Assembly: GCF_040678635.1 (NCBI RefSeq)
Contig: NZ_JBFATZ010000002.1
Span: forward strand, 372,001 to 436,000
DNA: 64,000 nucleotides
Origin: Thermopolyspora sp040678635
Lineage (GTDB): Bacteria > Actinomycetota > Actinomycetes > Streptosporangiales > Streptosporangiaceae
Reading direction: 5' to 3'
The translations under genes and the position numbers were made by a program. The notes beneath the pieces are model-generated. The model worked only from the letters and a program-made list of their open reading frames with translations, had not been told where the DNA came from and did no database searches. Below are positions 8,218-16,705 of the stretch, one piece after another. How positions within the stretch are numbered: the stretch's first letter is position 1; every line of letters starts with the position of its first letter.

Positions 8218-8484
8218 GTGACGGTGAAAATCTCGATCAGCCTGCCTGATCAGGTGCACGCCCTGGCTGAGCGCGCCGTGGCCGCCGGGCGTGCGCCAAG
8301 CCTGTCCGCCCTCGTCGCAGAGGCGATCACCCTCTGCTATGACCCAACCGGCCTGCGTACCCTCCTCGATCAACTCGACGCCGAGTTCGGGCCCGTGAGC
8401 GACGAGGTCAAGCAGGAGGTCGATGCCGAACTCGACGCGATCTTCGGCCCGGACACCACGGCTACGCCGGACGCGGCCGCGTGA
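8218..8484 (+). CDS. VapB-like antitoxin
   Basis: About 88 residues. The N-terminus KISISLPDQVHALAERAVA reads as a ribbon-helix-helix strand and helix; the acidic tail (EVKQEVDAELDAIFGPD) suits binding of a basic toxin. It should neutralise the PIN-domain toxin encoded next and repress the operon. The stop overlaps the toxin GTG in GTGA, which gives tight translational coupling. The start is uncertain: GTG 8218, GTG 8224 or GTG 8191; no good Shine-Dalgarno is seen. I prefer 8218 because the RHH strand then begins near the N-terminus. Confidence 0.75.
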   Translation: MTVKISISLPDQVHALAERAVAAGRAPSLSALVAEAITLCYDPTGLRTLLDQLDAEFGPVSDEVKQEVDAELDAIFGPDTTATPDAAA

Positions 8485-8870
8485 CCAAGCGTGGGCTGAC
8501 GCTGGACAGCGGGGCGCTGATCGCGTTGGAGCGCGGGGATCCACGCATGCGACACATCCTTGATCGGGCGGAACGGCGGGGCATCCCGGTCGCGCTGCCC
8601 GTCAGCGTCCTGGCGCAATGCTGGCGAGGCACCCCTCGACAGGCGCAGTTGGCCCGCTACCTGCTCTCCGATACCGAGCACGTCGAGATCGTCGACCTGG
8701 AACAGTCGTCCGCTCTGAGGATCGGCTTGCTCGCAGGACGCTCGGGCCACTGCGATGTGGTCGACCTCCACGTCGCGGTGTGCGCCCGCGACCGAGGGCA
8801 CGCGGTCGTCACGAGTGACCGGCAGGACATCGCCAAGGTCGATCCGAAGCTACAGATCATCGACGTGTGA
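8481..8870 (+). CDS. VapC-like PIN-domain toxin (ribonuclease)
   Basis: A 129-residue PIN protein. LTLDSGALIALERGD supplies the first acidic residues, and HCDVVDLHVAVCARDRGHAVVTSDRQDI supplies the distal Asp residues and the TSD motif of the metal site. VapC enzymes cut tRNA or rRNA when released from VapB. The gene overlaps the antitoxin by 4 bp. It sits between the kinase and an oppositely oriented aminohydrolase. The 160 bp after it hold no recognisable feature. Confidence 0.85.
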   Translation: MTKRGLTLDSGALIALERGDPRMRHILDRAERRGIPVALPVSVLAQCWRGTPRQAQLARYLLSDTEHVEIVDLEQSSALRIGLLAGRSGHCDVVDLHVAVCARDRGHAVVTSDRQDIAKVDPKLQIIDV

Positions 8871-9029
8871 CGACGCAGAACTCGATCACCCGAGCCCTGA
8901 CGGCCGTTCCGGGAACCACGCGACGGAGGCCGGCCGGAACAGCCGCCCGCCGGGCCGGTTCACCTTGTGGGAACGGCTCGGCCGGGTCGGCTGCGCTCGG
9001 GGGTCGGCCGCCGCGCGACATCCGCGGGT

Positions 9030-10352
9030 TCAGGACGTCGCGGTCGCGGCGGGGAAGACGCCCTGGGTGGCCTGGCGCAGGTACGCCAGGGTGTCGGCGG
9101 CGGCGTCGAGGGCCTGCCGTACCGGGGCGAGGAGGACGCCGTCGTGCTTGAGGAGACGGCCCTCGACCATGACGGTGCGGACCAGGCCCGGGTGGGCGGC
9201 CAGGACCGTGGCGGCGGTGGGCTCGACGACCGGGGCGGTGGCGACCGTGTCGGCCGCCACGACGATGAGGTCGGCGCTCTTGCCCGGGGTGATGCTGCCG
9301 GTCCGGTCGTTCAAGCCGGCCACGGCGGCACCGCCGATGGTCGCCATGGCGAGCAGGTCACGCGCGGACAGCGGCTCAGGATGCCCGGCCTGGCGGTGCT
9401 GGGCGAGGGCCGCGCGCATCTGCGTGAACAGGTCGCCGGAGGTGGCGATCTCGGTGTCGACGCTCAGGCCGGTCACCACACCGGCCGCCTTGAGACGTCC
9501 GGTCGCCGGGGTTCCCAGACCGGACATGGTCATCTCGATCAGGGGCGAAACGCTGGCCGTCACGCCCAGGTCGGCGGCGAGCTTCAATTCGTCGTCGCCG
9601 CAGCCACAGGCGTGCACGAGGGTGACGGTCTCGTCGAGCACGCCGATCTCGTGCAGGGCGCGGACACCGCCCTCATTGCTCAGGTGCATGGTGGTACGCA
9701 GGCCGAGTTCCCGGGCGAGGTCCAGATCCCGCTTGACGGCGGACATCCGGCACATCTCGGGGCCGCGTGCCGCCAGCGCCATCGTCACCCGCGCGTTGTC
9801 ATCGGCCAGCTCCGCCCGAACCCGCCGGATGTCACCCGGCAGTTCGGCTTCGCTGTCCATGACCCAGCGCAGCGGATCGACCTGCGGCCATCCGTAGGCG
9901 AAGACTCCACGCATCCCGCTCTCGCGGAGCGCGGCGACCGCCGCGTCCGAGTGCTCGGGCGTGTTCTGAATGTGCGCCCAGTCGACGAGGGTCGTGATGC
10001 CCGAGTCGATCGCGCCGAGCGCGCCGAGGAGCGTGGCGGCGTGCACGTCAGCCGGGCGCATCGCCGGGCCGAGCTGCAGGAACGCGGCCTGAAGGTAGTC
10101 CATCAGGTTCAAATCGAGCCCGAAGTGCCGCGTCGCGGACTGCCAGGTGTGGCGGTGAGTGTCGACGAGACCGGGCAGGACGACCGAGCCGGTGGCATCG
10201 ACGACCTCCGCCGCCTGCGGAATCTCCCGATCCGCCGGCACGACATCCACGATGCGACCGGCACGCACCACCACGCTCGCTGGCCCGTCGGGAACCGCCG
10301 GGTCCATGGTGATGACGTGGCCACCGGTGATGATCAGGTCGTTCTGGGACAT
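9030..10352 (-). CDS. Amidohydrolase (TrzA/AtzA/8-oxoguanine deaminase type)
   Basis: A 440-residue metal-dependent deaminase. LPGLVDTHRHTW holds the HxH metal ligands; MHLSNEGG, LVHACGC and LSVDTEIATSGD follow as the remaining His and Asp ligands; TPGKSADLIVV is the C-terminal composite beta-sandwich signature. Members deaminate aromatic or purine rings such as 8-oxoguanine, guanine, cytosine or SAH. The exact substrate is not evident. The start ATG has GAGGGGG five bases upstream. The reading frame continues upstream without a stop into the decayed ATPase gene, but that is an accident of the frameshift there and the two are not a fusion. Confidence 0.87.
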   Translation of the reverse strand: MSQNDLIITGGHVITMDPAVPDGPASVVVRAGRIVDVVPADREIPQAAEVVDATGSVVLPGLVDTHRHTWQSATRHFGLDLNLMDYLQAAFLQLGPAMRPADVHAATLLGALGAIDSGITTLVDWAHIQNTPEHSDAAVAALRESGMRGVFAYGWPQVDPLRWVMDSEAELPGDIRRVRAELADDNARVTMALAARGPEMCRMSAVKRDLDLARELGLRTTMHLSNEGGVRALHEIGVLDETVTLVHACGCGDDELKLAADLGVTASVSPLIEMTMSGLGTPATGRLKAAGVVTGLSVDTEIATSGDLFTQMRAALAQHRQAGHPEPLSARDLLAMATIGGAAVAGLNDRTGSITPGKSADLIVVAADTVATAPVVEPTAATVLAAHPGLVRTVMVEGRLLKHDGVLLAPVRQALDAAADTLAYLRQATQGVFPAATATS

Positions 10353-10455
10353 CTTTCCCCCTCGATTGCGAGTAGCGATGCCGTATTTCTCGCACGACCT
10401 GCTTGTGACGCACTCAACCCGCCGCCTTGAGTCGCTCACAAGCCGCACGGCACGC

Positions 10456-10931
10456 CTACCCCAACTGAAACCACACCACCGTGCTCCCGACCTCGTCCCG
10501 ATGAAAGCCCCACCGAGCCGCCCCAGCGCGTTCACCAGATCCAGCCCCCTGCCGCCCACCTCGTCGTCGGCCGCGTTCCGCGGCCGCGGAATCTTCAACG
10601 ACCCGCAGTCCCGCACCACCAGCACGCCGCCGTCGGCGAGCGACACCGAGACGTCGAACTCCCGCTCCACGGCGTGCCGTACGACGTTCCCGGCGAGCTC
10701 GCTGGTGAGGAGAACCGCGTCGTCCAGCCGGGGATGCCCGCTCCCGAGCAACTCGGCGACGAACGCTCGCGCGGGCTTGACCTGCGTCGCCGTCGCCTTG
10801 AACCGCCGGGTGAACACCGGGGCGGCCGACAGCACATCCAGCGCGAACAACTTCCAACGAGGATCCGACTCGTCCAGCCGCTTGGCGTCGCCGTACCTGC
10901 CGCGCAACAGCCCGGCGATCCCCCCGAACAC
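10456..10931 (-). pseudogene. Frameshifted RsbW-like ATPase gene
   Basis: From about 10931 the minus strand encodes an HATPase_c_2 domain in one frame (DDAVLLTSELAGNVVRHAVE, GGRGLDLVNALG). Around 10520-10535 the homology jumps to a second frame that ends RWGFHRDEVGSTVVWFQLG and a stop at 10456, the usual C-terminus of this family. Adding one G to the GGGG after the VNAL codons would restore the frame. It is either a recent inactivating deletion or a sequencing error. The start (GTG 10931) is a guess. It points away from the WhiJ/DUF397 remnants next to it, which it partly overlaps. Confidence 0.7.
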
Positions 10932-10955
10932 GACCGCGATACCCCGGTAGGAGGC

Positions 10956-11075
10956 ATCTATGTTGAGGCCGACGGGGTCGAGCAGCTTATTCTGAGATTT
11001 GACCGCATTCGTCGAGATTCGCTGGATTCGGCGGAATCCGTGGACCTCATCCGTGCGATTGCGGATGGACTGTAA
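10956..11075 (+). pseudogene. C-terminal remnant of a WhiJ/Scr1-type (DUF5753) regulator
   Basis: One frame from ATC TAT reads IYVEADGVEQLILRFDRIRR, continues ...DSAESVDLIRAIA..., and stops at 11075. This matches the end of DUF5753 regulators; compare the intact ones here at 35628 and 41619, which end with similar Y-E-...-R-...-L-...-LI segments. No helix-turn-helix part remains upstream: that DNA is the antisense of the ATPase gene. The intact DUF397 gene follows 25 bp later, the normal gene order for this pair. Confidence 0.6.
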
Positions 11076-11099
11076 CCGGCCCCGACCGAGGCGGACACG

Positions 11100-11321
11100 A
11101 TGTCTAGGACCGACATGCCCCCAGTGGCCTGGCACATCAGCAGCTTCAGCCCCAGCGGCGGCAGCAACTGCGTCGAAGCCGGTCCCGTGCTGGACGGGAC
11201 GGGCCGTGTCGCCGTGCGCCACAGTCACCACCCTGACGGGCCCGTGATCGTCTACACCCGTGCCGAATGGGACGCCTTCCTGGCCGGCGTCCGCAACAAC
11301 GAGTTCGACTTTCACGCGTAG
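11100..11321 (+). CDS. DUF397 protein
   Basis: A 73-residue DUF397 (PF04149) protein. The family pattern is clear: W-x-x-S-x-x-S-x-x-G-x-N-C-V-E (FSPSGGSNCVEAG), then VRHSHHPDGPVIVYTRAEWDAFL. In Streptomyces such proteins are encoded beside WhiJ-like HTH regulators and have been described as partners or antagonists of them in developmental control. Here the regulator partner is reduced to a fragment, so this protein is an orphan unless it works with a regulator elsewhere. A GAGG lies about 12 bases upstream, a weak ribosome site. Confidence 0.85.
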   Translation: MSRTDMPPVAWHISSFSPSGGSNCVEAGPVLDGTGRVAVRHSHHPDGPVIVYTRAEWDAFLAGVRNNEFDFHA

Positions 11322-11738
11322 ACAGACCCCCACCGCCGAAAGCCGCGAGGCTCCTGCGCCAACTCCGTCGTCGTCGAGGTGATCCAGCCGTCGCAGCTCG
11401 CTGCGGTGGCGTCGTCGACATGGTCCGGCTTGTCAATGAAGCCGTGGCCGGGAGCCGATGGCATCCGCAGGGCGGTGTCGCCATGTCTCGGATCGGCATC
11501 ACATGGTCACGATGACCGCTGTCGGCGTGCAGGTGCGCCGATGCGGCCACCCCGTTCCTCGGAGAAGGGACCTGTGCAAGGCATCCAGGAGGAGGGCAGA
11601 CCGAATCTGTCGCGCGTCCAGGTTGCGGGCGAGGAGGCGGCGTTTAGGCAACCACTAGCATGGCCGCCTGAGAGGGTTGCCGTATGTCCGGAGGGCATCT
11701 GCACAAGGCAGAGGTGGACGGGAGGGGGAGGCGCTGAC
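11322..11738. promoter_or_regulatory. Control region of the DUF262-hipA operon
   Basis: No HTH (HipB-like) gene is visible in these 417 bp. GGCAACC (11647-11653) and GGTTGCC (11675-11681) form an inverted repeat around CACTAGCATGGC, which includes a TAGCAT (-10-like). This is a plausible operator-promoter for the operon. The reading frame of the DUF262 gene is open upstream to 11379 but that stretch has no family similarity. Confidence 0.4.
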
Positions 11739-13343
11739 ATGGCGGGAACGGTCCGGCAGGGCATCGACAGCATCCAACCCCAGGAACTGGTGCGGCTCGC
11801 GAAAACAGGGAGGCTTCGGATTCCTCCCTTCCAGCGCCCCTACCAGTGGGATCGCAACGATGTCATCCGACTGTTCGACAGCATCGTGCGTGGCTACCCG
11901 ATTGGGAGCCTGGTGTTTTGGCAACGTCCGGCTGCTGCCGGGAGAGTCGTGATCGGGCATCTCGTCATCGAGGCACCCTCCGTGGGCAACGCGTACTGGA
12001 TGGTCGACGGTCAGCAGCGCACCATCAGCCTCATCGGCGCGTTGACAGCGACAGAGGAGACAGTTGATCCGCGTTTCCGGATATATTTTGACTTAGCGCT
12101 TGGCGAATTCATTTCGCTGCCGCGTCGGGTCCATCCCGAGGGCGAGCACCTGCCCATGAGGCTTGTTCTCGATACTGCCGGGCTGAACTCATGGTTGCGC
12201 TCTCGGCCCTATCTGAGTGAGGCGCACATTGCGGCGGCCGATCGAGTGGTGGCCGCCATCCGCGACTACGCGATCCCCATGATCGTCATTACGGGGGATG
12301 ACGTCAAGATAGTGCATGAGGTCTTCAATCGGATAAACACCTCTGGGAAACCGCTGACGGGCGTGGAGGTGTTTCGCGCGCTGCGTGTGCGGCCGGACGA
12401 CCAGAAGCCAAGCGACTTGCGCGCGCTCGCTGACGAGATCGGGACGTTCGGGTACGGCCCGGTATCCGAGCAGGTCGTGACGCGTAGCCTCCAAGCGATC
12501 CGGGATCCGCAGGTGGACCGCGATTTTCGCGAGGAGTTCAAGGGCCATGAGGAGCGGCGTCGTTCGTTGGCCACCACCGAATCGGCACTCGGGCATGTCA
12601 TCGATTTCCTCCGTGACGAAGCGCACATACCGCACATCACATTGGTCCCTCACGTCACGCCATGTCTCCCGGTGCTCAGCAGGTTTATGGCGATATTCGG
12701 CCCGCCGAAGGGCCGAGTCGCCGAGCTCCTTCGCAGGTGGATCTGGCGAAGCGCGGTTCTCGGCTTCGGACCGCAGGATGACACGATCGCTCTGCGGCGG
12801 GCGGCGAGCGTCGTCCATACCGACGCGATCGGAAGTGCTCAGCGGCTTCTGCAACTTCTGCCCCCGCCGACTCCGTGGGCGCCCGACCTCTCTCAGACCC
12901 ATCTCGGCAATGCGCAGGCGAAGCTCAATATTCTGGGGTTGCTGTCTCGAAATCCCCGGCTTCTGTCGCCCAATCAGATCGCCGAGCCGATCGATCCCGT
13001 TCGACTACTCGAAGCCGGGACCCCTCTGGCTCCGATCCTGGATGAATACAGTGGTCTTGGTGGAGGCATCGCCAATCGCATGGTCCATCCACTAGGAGAG
13101 TCCACCGCCCTGTATTTGATATTGATTCAGTTCGAATACGACGAGCGGGTGCTGAGCAGTCACTGCATTGACGAGAAGGCGATGAGCCTGCTGCTGACCT
13201 CACAGTGGTCCCAGTTTCTGGAGAGGCGTGCCGCGATCACCACTCAGGTCATCGCCGATCATGTTCAGAGTCACGCGCTGTTTGGGTTTCGTGACGGACC
13301 GGATGTGACCGCTCTATTCGATGAGGATGGCGAGTTTGACTAA
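11739..13343 (+). CDS. DUF262-domain protein (GmrSD/DndB-like nuclease-associated fold)
   Basis: 534 residues. IPPFQRPYQW (28-37), SIVRGYPIGSLVFWQ and MVDGQQRTISL (about 88-97) are the hallmarks of DUF262, a ParB-like domain that binds and hydrolyses NTP in the type IV restriction enzymes GmrSD and BrxU and in SspE. FNRINTSGKPLTGVEVFRAL is the other conserved DUF262 block. The usual C-terminal HNH domain (DUF1524) is not evident, so nuclease activity may be absent or supplied by another fold. RBS GGGGGAG lies eight bases upstream. Codon use is markedly less G/C-biased than in flanking genes, suggesting horizontal transfer. It overlaps hipA by 23 bp, so the two are translationally coupled. Confidence 0.85.
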   Translation: MAGTVRQGIDSIQPQELVRLAKTGRLRIPPFQRPYQWDRNDVIRLFDSIVRGYPIGSLVFWQRPAAAGRVVIGHLVIEAPSVGNAYWMVDGQQRTISLIGALTATEETVDPRFRIYFDLALGEFISLPRRVHPEGEHLPMRLVLDTAGLNSWLRSRPYLSEAHIAAADRVVAAIRDYAIPMIVITGDDVKIVHEVFNRINTSGKPLTGVEVFRALRVRPDDQKPSDLRALADEIGTFGYGPVSEQVVTRSLQAIRDPQVDRDFREEFKGHEERRRSLATTESALGHVIDFLRDEAHIPHITLVPHVTPCLPVLSRFMAIFGPPKGRVAELLRRWIWRSAVLGFGPQDDTIALRRAASVVHTDAIGSAQRLLQLLPPPTPWAPDLSQTHLGNAQAKLNILGLLSRNPRLLSPNQIAEPIDPVRLLEAGTPLAPILDEYSGLGGGIANRMVHPLGESTALYLILIQFEYDERVLSSHCIDEKAMSLLLTSQWSQFLERRAAITTQVIADHVQSHALFGFRDGPDVTALFDEDGEFD

Positions 13344-14535
13344 CAGGGCGACCGCCGGGGTCTTCCTCGGGAATCGCCGAGTGGGCACGCTCGGTTATCT
13401 CGACGGCAACACCTGGTTCGACTACGAGGATTTCGACCCCGAGCATCCTGTCCTCGGACAGGGCTTCGAGGTGAATCCGGAGAAGCGGAGGACCGCGAGC
13501 GGTTCGGTTCCGCAGTGGTTCGCCAACCTGCTCCCCGAGCCTGGCAGCGGGCTGCGAAGCCTCATCGGGAGGCAACTGGGCCGCTCGAATCCGCACGACT
13601 TCCAGGTCCTCCTGTTCATCGGCGAGGACCTGCCCGGCGCCGTTCGAGTGGTCCCGGAGTCCGACGTCACCGGAATTCCGGAACTGGCTAAAGGGACAGA
13701 ACGCGAGAGCATTGGGAAGGTGCGGTTTTCGCTCGCCGGTGTGCAGGCGAAGTTCTCCATGCGCTGGGAAGGGAAGGGGCTCGTCCTCCCCATGTCGGGA
13801 CAGGGCGGGGACTGGATCGTGAAGCTCCCCGACCGCCGATTCCCCGAGGTACCGGTCAACGAATACGTGATGCTGAGCTGGGCCAAACTCGTCGGTATCG
13901 AGGTGCCCGATATCAGGCTCCTGCCCGGAGCCGATCTCTCGGGTCTGCCCGAGGGATTGATCTCCGCCGAGGAGATGGCCTTCGCCGTCCGCCGTTTCGA
14001 CCGATCCCCGGAGGGGCGCGTCCATCAGGAGGATTTCGCCCAGGTACGGGAGGTCTCCGTAGACACGAAGTACGAGAGGGCGACGTACACCGGGCTGGCC
14101 AGGTTCATCAAGGCCGTATGTCCTCAGGACATCGAAGAGTACCTGCGGAGACTGACCGCGATCGTGGTGATGGGCAACCTCGACGCGCATCTCAAAAACT
14201 GGACGCTGCGGTACGTCGACGGCCGTTCCGCCCGGCTTTCACCTGCCTATGACTTCGTCTCCGTCTCGTCCTATGACGAGTTCCGGGCGGAGGAACTGGC
14301 CTTCCCGGTCAACGGCGGGAAAATCGCGAAACTGGTCACGCTCGACAACTTCCGTAACCTCGCACGCCGGGCGGAACTGGACACGGACCAGGTCGCGAGG
14401 GTGGTCAAGGAGACCGTCGCGGCGCTGGTCGATACCTGGCCACAGGTTAAGCGCGAGCTGCCCGTGCCGTCCTTTGTGAGGTCCCATATGGACAAGCGTC
14501 TCGGGTCTCTGCCGTTGATCAGGATCCGCCGCTGA
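13321..14535 (+). CDS. HipA-family Ser/Thr kinase
   Basis: A 404-residue HipA. The N-terminal Couple_hipA subdomain reads GVFLGNRRVGTLGYLDG; RFSLAGVQAKFSM is the phosphate-loop region; WIVKLPDRRFPEVPVNEYVM carries the ATP Lys and the NE motif; MGNLDAHLKNWTL is the catalytic loop; LSPAYDFV is the metal-binding segment. All are intact, so it should be an active kinase. Classical HipA phosphorylates GltX and is held by HipB, but no hipB is adjacent. The start overlaps the end of the DUF262 gene. ATG 13321 or ATG 13327 could be used. Confidence 0.9.
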   Translation: MRMASLTNRATAGVFLGNRRVGTLGYLDGNTWFDYEDFDPEHPVLGQGFEVNPEKRRTASGSVPQWFANLLPEPGSGLRSLIGRQLGRSNPHDFQVLLFIGEDLPGAVRVVPESDVTGIPELAKGTERESIGKVRFSLAGVQAKFSMRWEGKGLVLPMSGQGGDWIVKLPDRRFPEVPVNEYVMLSWAKLVGIEVPDIRLLPGADLSGLPEGLISAEEMAFAVRRFDRSPEGRVHQEDFAQVREVSVDTKYERATYTGLARFIKAVCPQDIEEYLRRLTAIVVMGNLDAHLKNWTLRYVDGRSARLSPAYDFVSVSSYDEFRAEELAFPVNGGKIAKLVTLDNFRNLARRAELDTDQVARVVKETVAALVDTWPQVKRELPVPSFVRSHMDKRLGSLPLIRIRR

Positions 14536-14640
14536 CAGGTGTCCCTGGCCGTTCACCGTCGGGTTGTACGTGCCGGTGGCTCGGATACCACTGTGGGTGT
14601 ATGGCCCGAACGCTCGGGATATGTGGACAATACGGACACG

Positions 14641-15774
14641 ATGCGGCGTATGTGGAGGGTGTCGAGGGGAACGATGGTGTCGCTTGCCGTCGTGGGGGTC
14701 ACGGCGGTGGCGATGGTCGTGATGTGGCTGATTCGGGCCGACGTGCGGGTCGATGCCCTCGATGTGGTGTTGCCGGTCGTCGCCATGATGGGGGTACTGC
14801 TGCGGGAGCGGTGGCCGGTGGTGGCGCTGGTGGTGGCGACGGGGGCGACGCTCGCCTACTATCCGTTGTCGTCGCTCGACGGGCCGATCATCTTTTTGCC
14901 GTTCGTGGCGCTGTTCACGGCCGCCGATCGGGGGCATCTGGCGGCGGCGATCGTCACGGGGGCGACGGCGGTGCTGGCGATGGGGCTGGGGGAGACCGGC
15001 GACGTCAGGCATGTGGATGACAGCGCGTTCGCGATGATCGCCGGGTGGGTGGTGGCGGCGATCGCGGGTGGGAGCGTGAGCCGTAACCGGCGCGCCTATC
15101 TGCAGGAGGCCGAGCGGCGGGTGCGGGAGGCCGAGCAGGGGAGGGAGGCGGAGGCGCGGCGGCGGGCAGGGGAGGAGCGGCTGCGCATCGCCAGGGAACT
15201 GCACGATGTGCTCGGGCACAACGTGTCCATGATCAATGTGCAGGCGTCGGCGGCGCTGCACGGGCTGAAGAAGCGGCCGGAGGACGCCGAGGCGGCGTTG
15301 CGGGCGATCAAGGAGACCAGCAAGGAGACGTTGCGCGAGCTGCGTACCACGCTGGGGGTTTTGCGGCAGGTGGATGAGGACGCGCCCACTGCGCCCGCGG
15401 ACAGCCTGGCGCGGGTGGACGCGCTGGTGGAGGCGTCTGGGCTGGCGGTGCGGACCGAGGTGTTGGGGGACCTGGATCGGGTGCCCGTCGAGGTGGATTT
15501 GGCCGCGACCAGGATCATCCGGGAGGCGTTGACGAACGTCTCCCGGCATTCCGGCACTGATGCGGCGACGCTCACCATTGCCAACAAAGCTGGAAATATC
15601 CTGATCGAGGTGGAAGATGACGGGCCGGGGGCCGCGTTCACCGAGGGCAGCGGCTTCGGGCTGCGCGGCATGCGCGAGCGGGCCGAGGCGCTCGGCGGCA
15701 GGCTGGAGGCCGGGCCACGGCCCGGGGGCGGGTTTCGGGTCGCCGCCGAACTACCGCTGAACGGAGTTTCATGA
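14641..15774 (+). CDS. Sensor histidine kinase (NarL/DesK type)
   Basis: About 377 residues with four to five N-terminal membrane helices and no large extracellular loop, then a coiled linker, HisKA_3 dimer domain ERLRIARELHDVLGHNVS (phospho-His in ELHD), and a HATPase domain with REALTNVSRHS and DDGPG, GFGLRGMRER. It should sense a membrane or intramembrane signal and phosphorylate the regulator encoded next, with which it overlaps by 4 bp (ATGA). ATG 14641 is chosen because it precedes the first helix; the frame is open upstream to 14539 but that part looks non-coding. Confidence 0.92.
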   Translation: MRRMWRVSRGTMVSLAVVGVTAVAMVVMWLIRADVRVDALDVVLPVVAMMGVLLRERWPVVALVVATGATLAYYPLSSLDGPIIFLPFVALFTAADRGHLAAAIVTGATAVLAMGLGETGDVRHVDDSAFAMIAGWVVAAIAGGSVSRNRRAYLQEAERRVREAEQGREAEARRRAGEERLRIARELHDVLGHNVSMINVQASAALHGLKKRPEDAEAALRAIKETSKETLRELRTTLGVLRQVDEDAPTAPADSLARVDALVEASGLAVRTEVLGDLDRVPVEVDLAATRIIREALTNVSRHSGTDAATLTIANKAGNILIEVEDDGPGAAFTEGSGFGLRGMRERAEALGGRLEAGPRPGGGFRVAAELPLNGVS

Positions 15775-16439
15775 TCCGCGTGCTGCTCGCCGACGACCAG
15801 ACGCTCGTCCGGGCCGGATTCCGCTCCATTCTCAACGACGAGGACGACATCGAGGTGGTGGCCGAGGCCGCCAACGGCGTCGAGGCGGTCGCGAAGGCCC
15901 GCGAGACGCTGCCCGACGTGGTGTTGATGGACATCCGCATGCCGGAGCTCGACGGCCTGGAGGCCACCCGGCGGATCATCGGCGATTCCCGGCTCGACGC
16001 CGTCAAGGTGATCATTCTGACCACCTTTGACCTGGACGACTACGTGTACGGCGCGCTGCGCGCGGGCGCGGGCGGCTTCCTGGTGAAGGACACCGAGCCC
16101 GACGAGCTGATCCACGCGGTCCGGGTCGTGGCGAGAGGCGACGCGCTCATCTCTCCCTCGGTGACGCGCCGCCTGATCGCCGAGTTCGCCGGCCGGGTGA
16201 AGCGGCCCGAGCCCGGCCCGGAGTTCAACGCCCTCACCGAACGGGAGCGGGAGGTCCTGGCGCTGGTGGCGGGCGGCCTGTCCAACGACGAGATCGCGGC
16301 CAAACTGGTGGTCAGCCCGGCGACCGTCAAGACCCACGTCAGCCGGATCATGACGAAACTGCGCGCCCGGGACCGCGCCCAGCTCGTGGTCCTCGCCTAC
16401 GAGGGGGCGATCATCACGCCGGGCTGGCTCACCTCCTGA
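15771..16439 (+). CDS. NarL/FixJ-family response regulator
   Basis: 222 residues: receiver domain with acidic pocket ADDQ, phosphoacceptor Asp in DVVLMDIRMP, Thr in ILTTFD and Lys in LVKD, then a LuxR-type helix-turn-helix (LTEREREVLALVAGGLSNDEIA, ATVKTHVSRIMTKL). It is the partner of the overlapping histidine kinase. Targets are unknown; no transporter or export operon is directly downstream, and cydAB begins 266 bp later, so control of the oxidase is possible but not shown. Confidence 0.94.
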   Translation: MIRVLLADDQTLVRAGFRSILNDEDDIEVVAEAANGVEAVAKARETLPDVVLMDIRMPELDGLEATRRIIGDSRLDAVKVIILTTFDLDDYVYGALRAGAGGFLVKDTEPDELIHAVRVVARGDALISPSVTRRLIAEFAGRVKRPEPGPEFNALTEREREVLALVAGGLSNDEIAAKLVVSPATVKTHVSRIMTKLRARDRAQLVVLAYEGAIITPGWLTS

Positions 16440-16520
16440 AGGCGTCCGCCGGGACCGTAGGCGAAGAGCGTACGCGGGCGAGCAGACGCACCCGCCCACG
16501 ATCGACATCGGCGATCTGCC

Positions 16521-16542
16521 CCCGGGCTCGGCGACGCCCGGG
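16521..16542 (+). terminator. Hairpin after the two-component operon
   Basis: CCCGGGC and GCCCGGG with an 8-nt loop, 80 bp after the regulator stop. There is no T-run, as is common in actinomycetes. The 265-bp gap before cydA has no other recognisable feature. Confidence 0.4.
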
Positions 16543-16705
16543 CCCGACGCCGAAACGGCCGCGGGCCTGGCCTGCGGATGGGTCTCCTTCGACCGGTCTA
16601 CATCCTGGGCGGTACGCCAGGAGGCACATGCCGACCGAGGGAAGTACGCCACATTCCTTCCCTGGGCCGACGCGCGGCGACCGACATTCCCGAATCCTGT
16701 TCGAC

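Noticed and set aside
9030..11333. A 767-codon fusion of an ATPase and an aminohydrolase
   Set aside because: The ATPase homology leaves this frame before the junction, and the hydrolase has its own start with a good ribosome site.
13345..14535. hipB antitoxin hidden next to hipA
   Set aside because: Checked the 417 bp before the DUF262 gene and the gap after hipA: no XRE-type helix-turn-helix frame is present.
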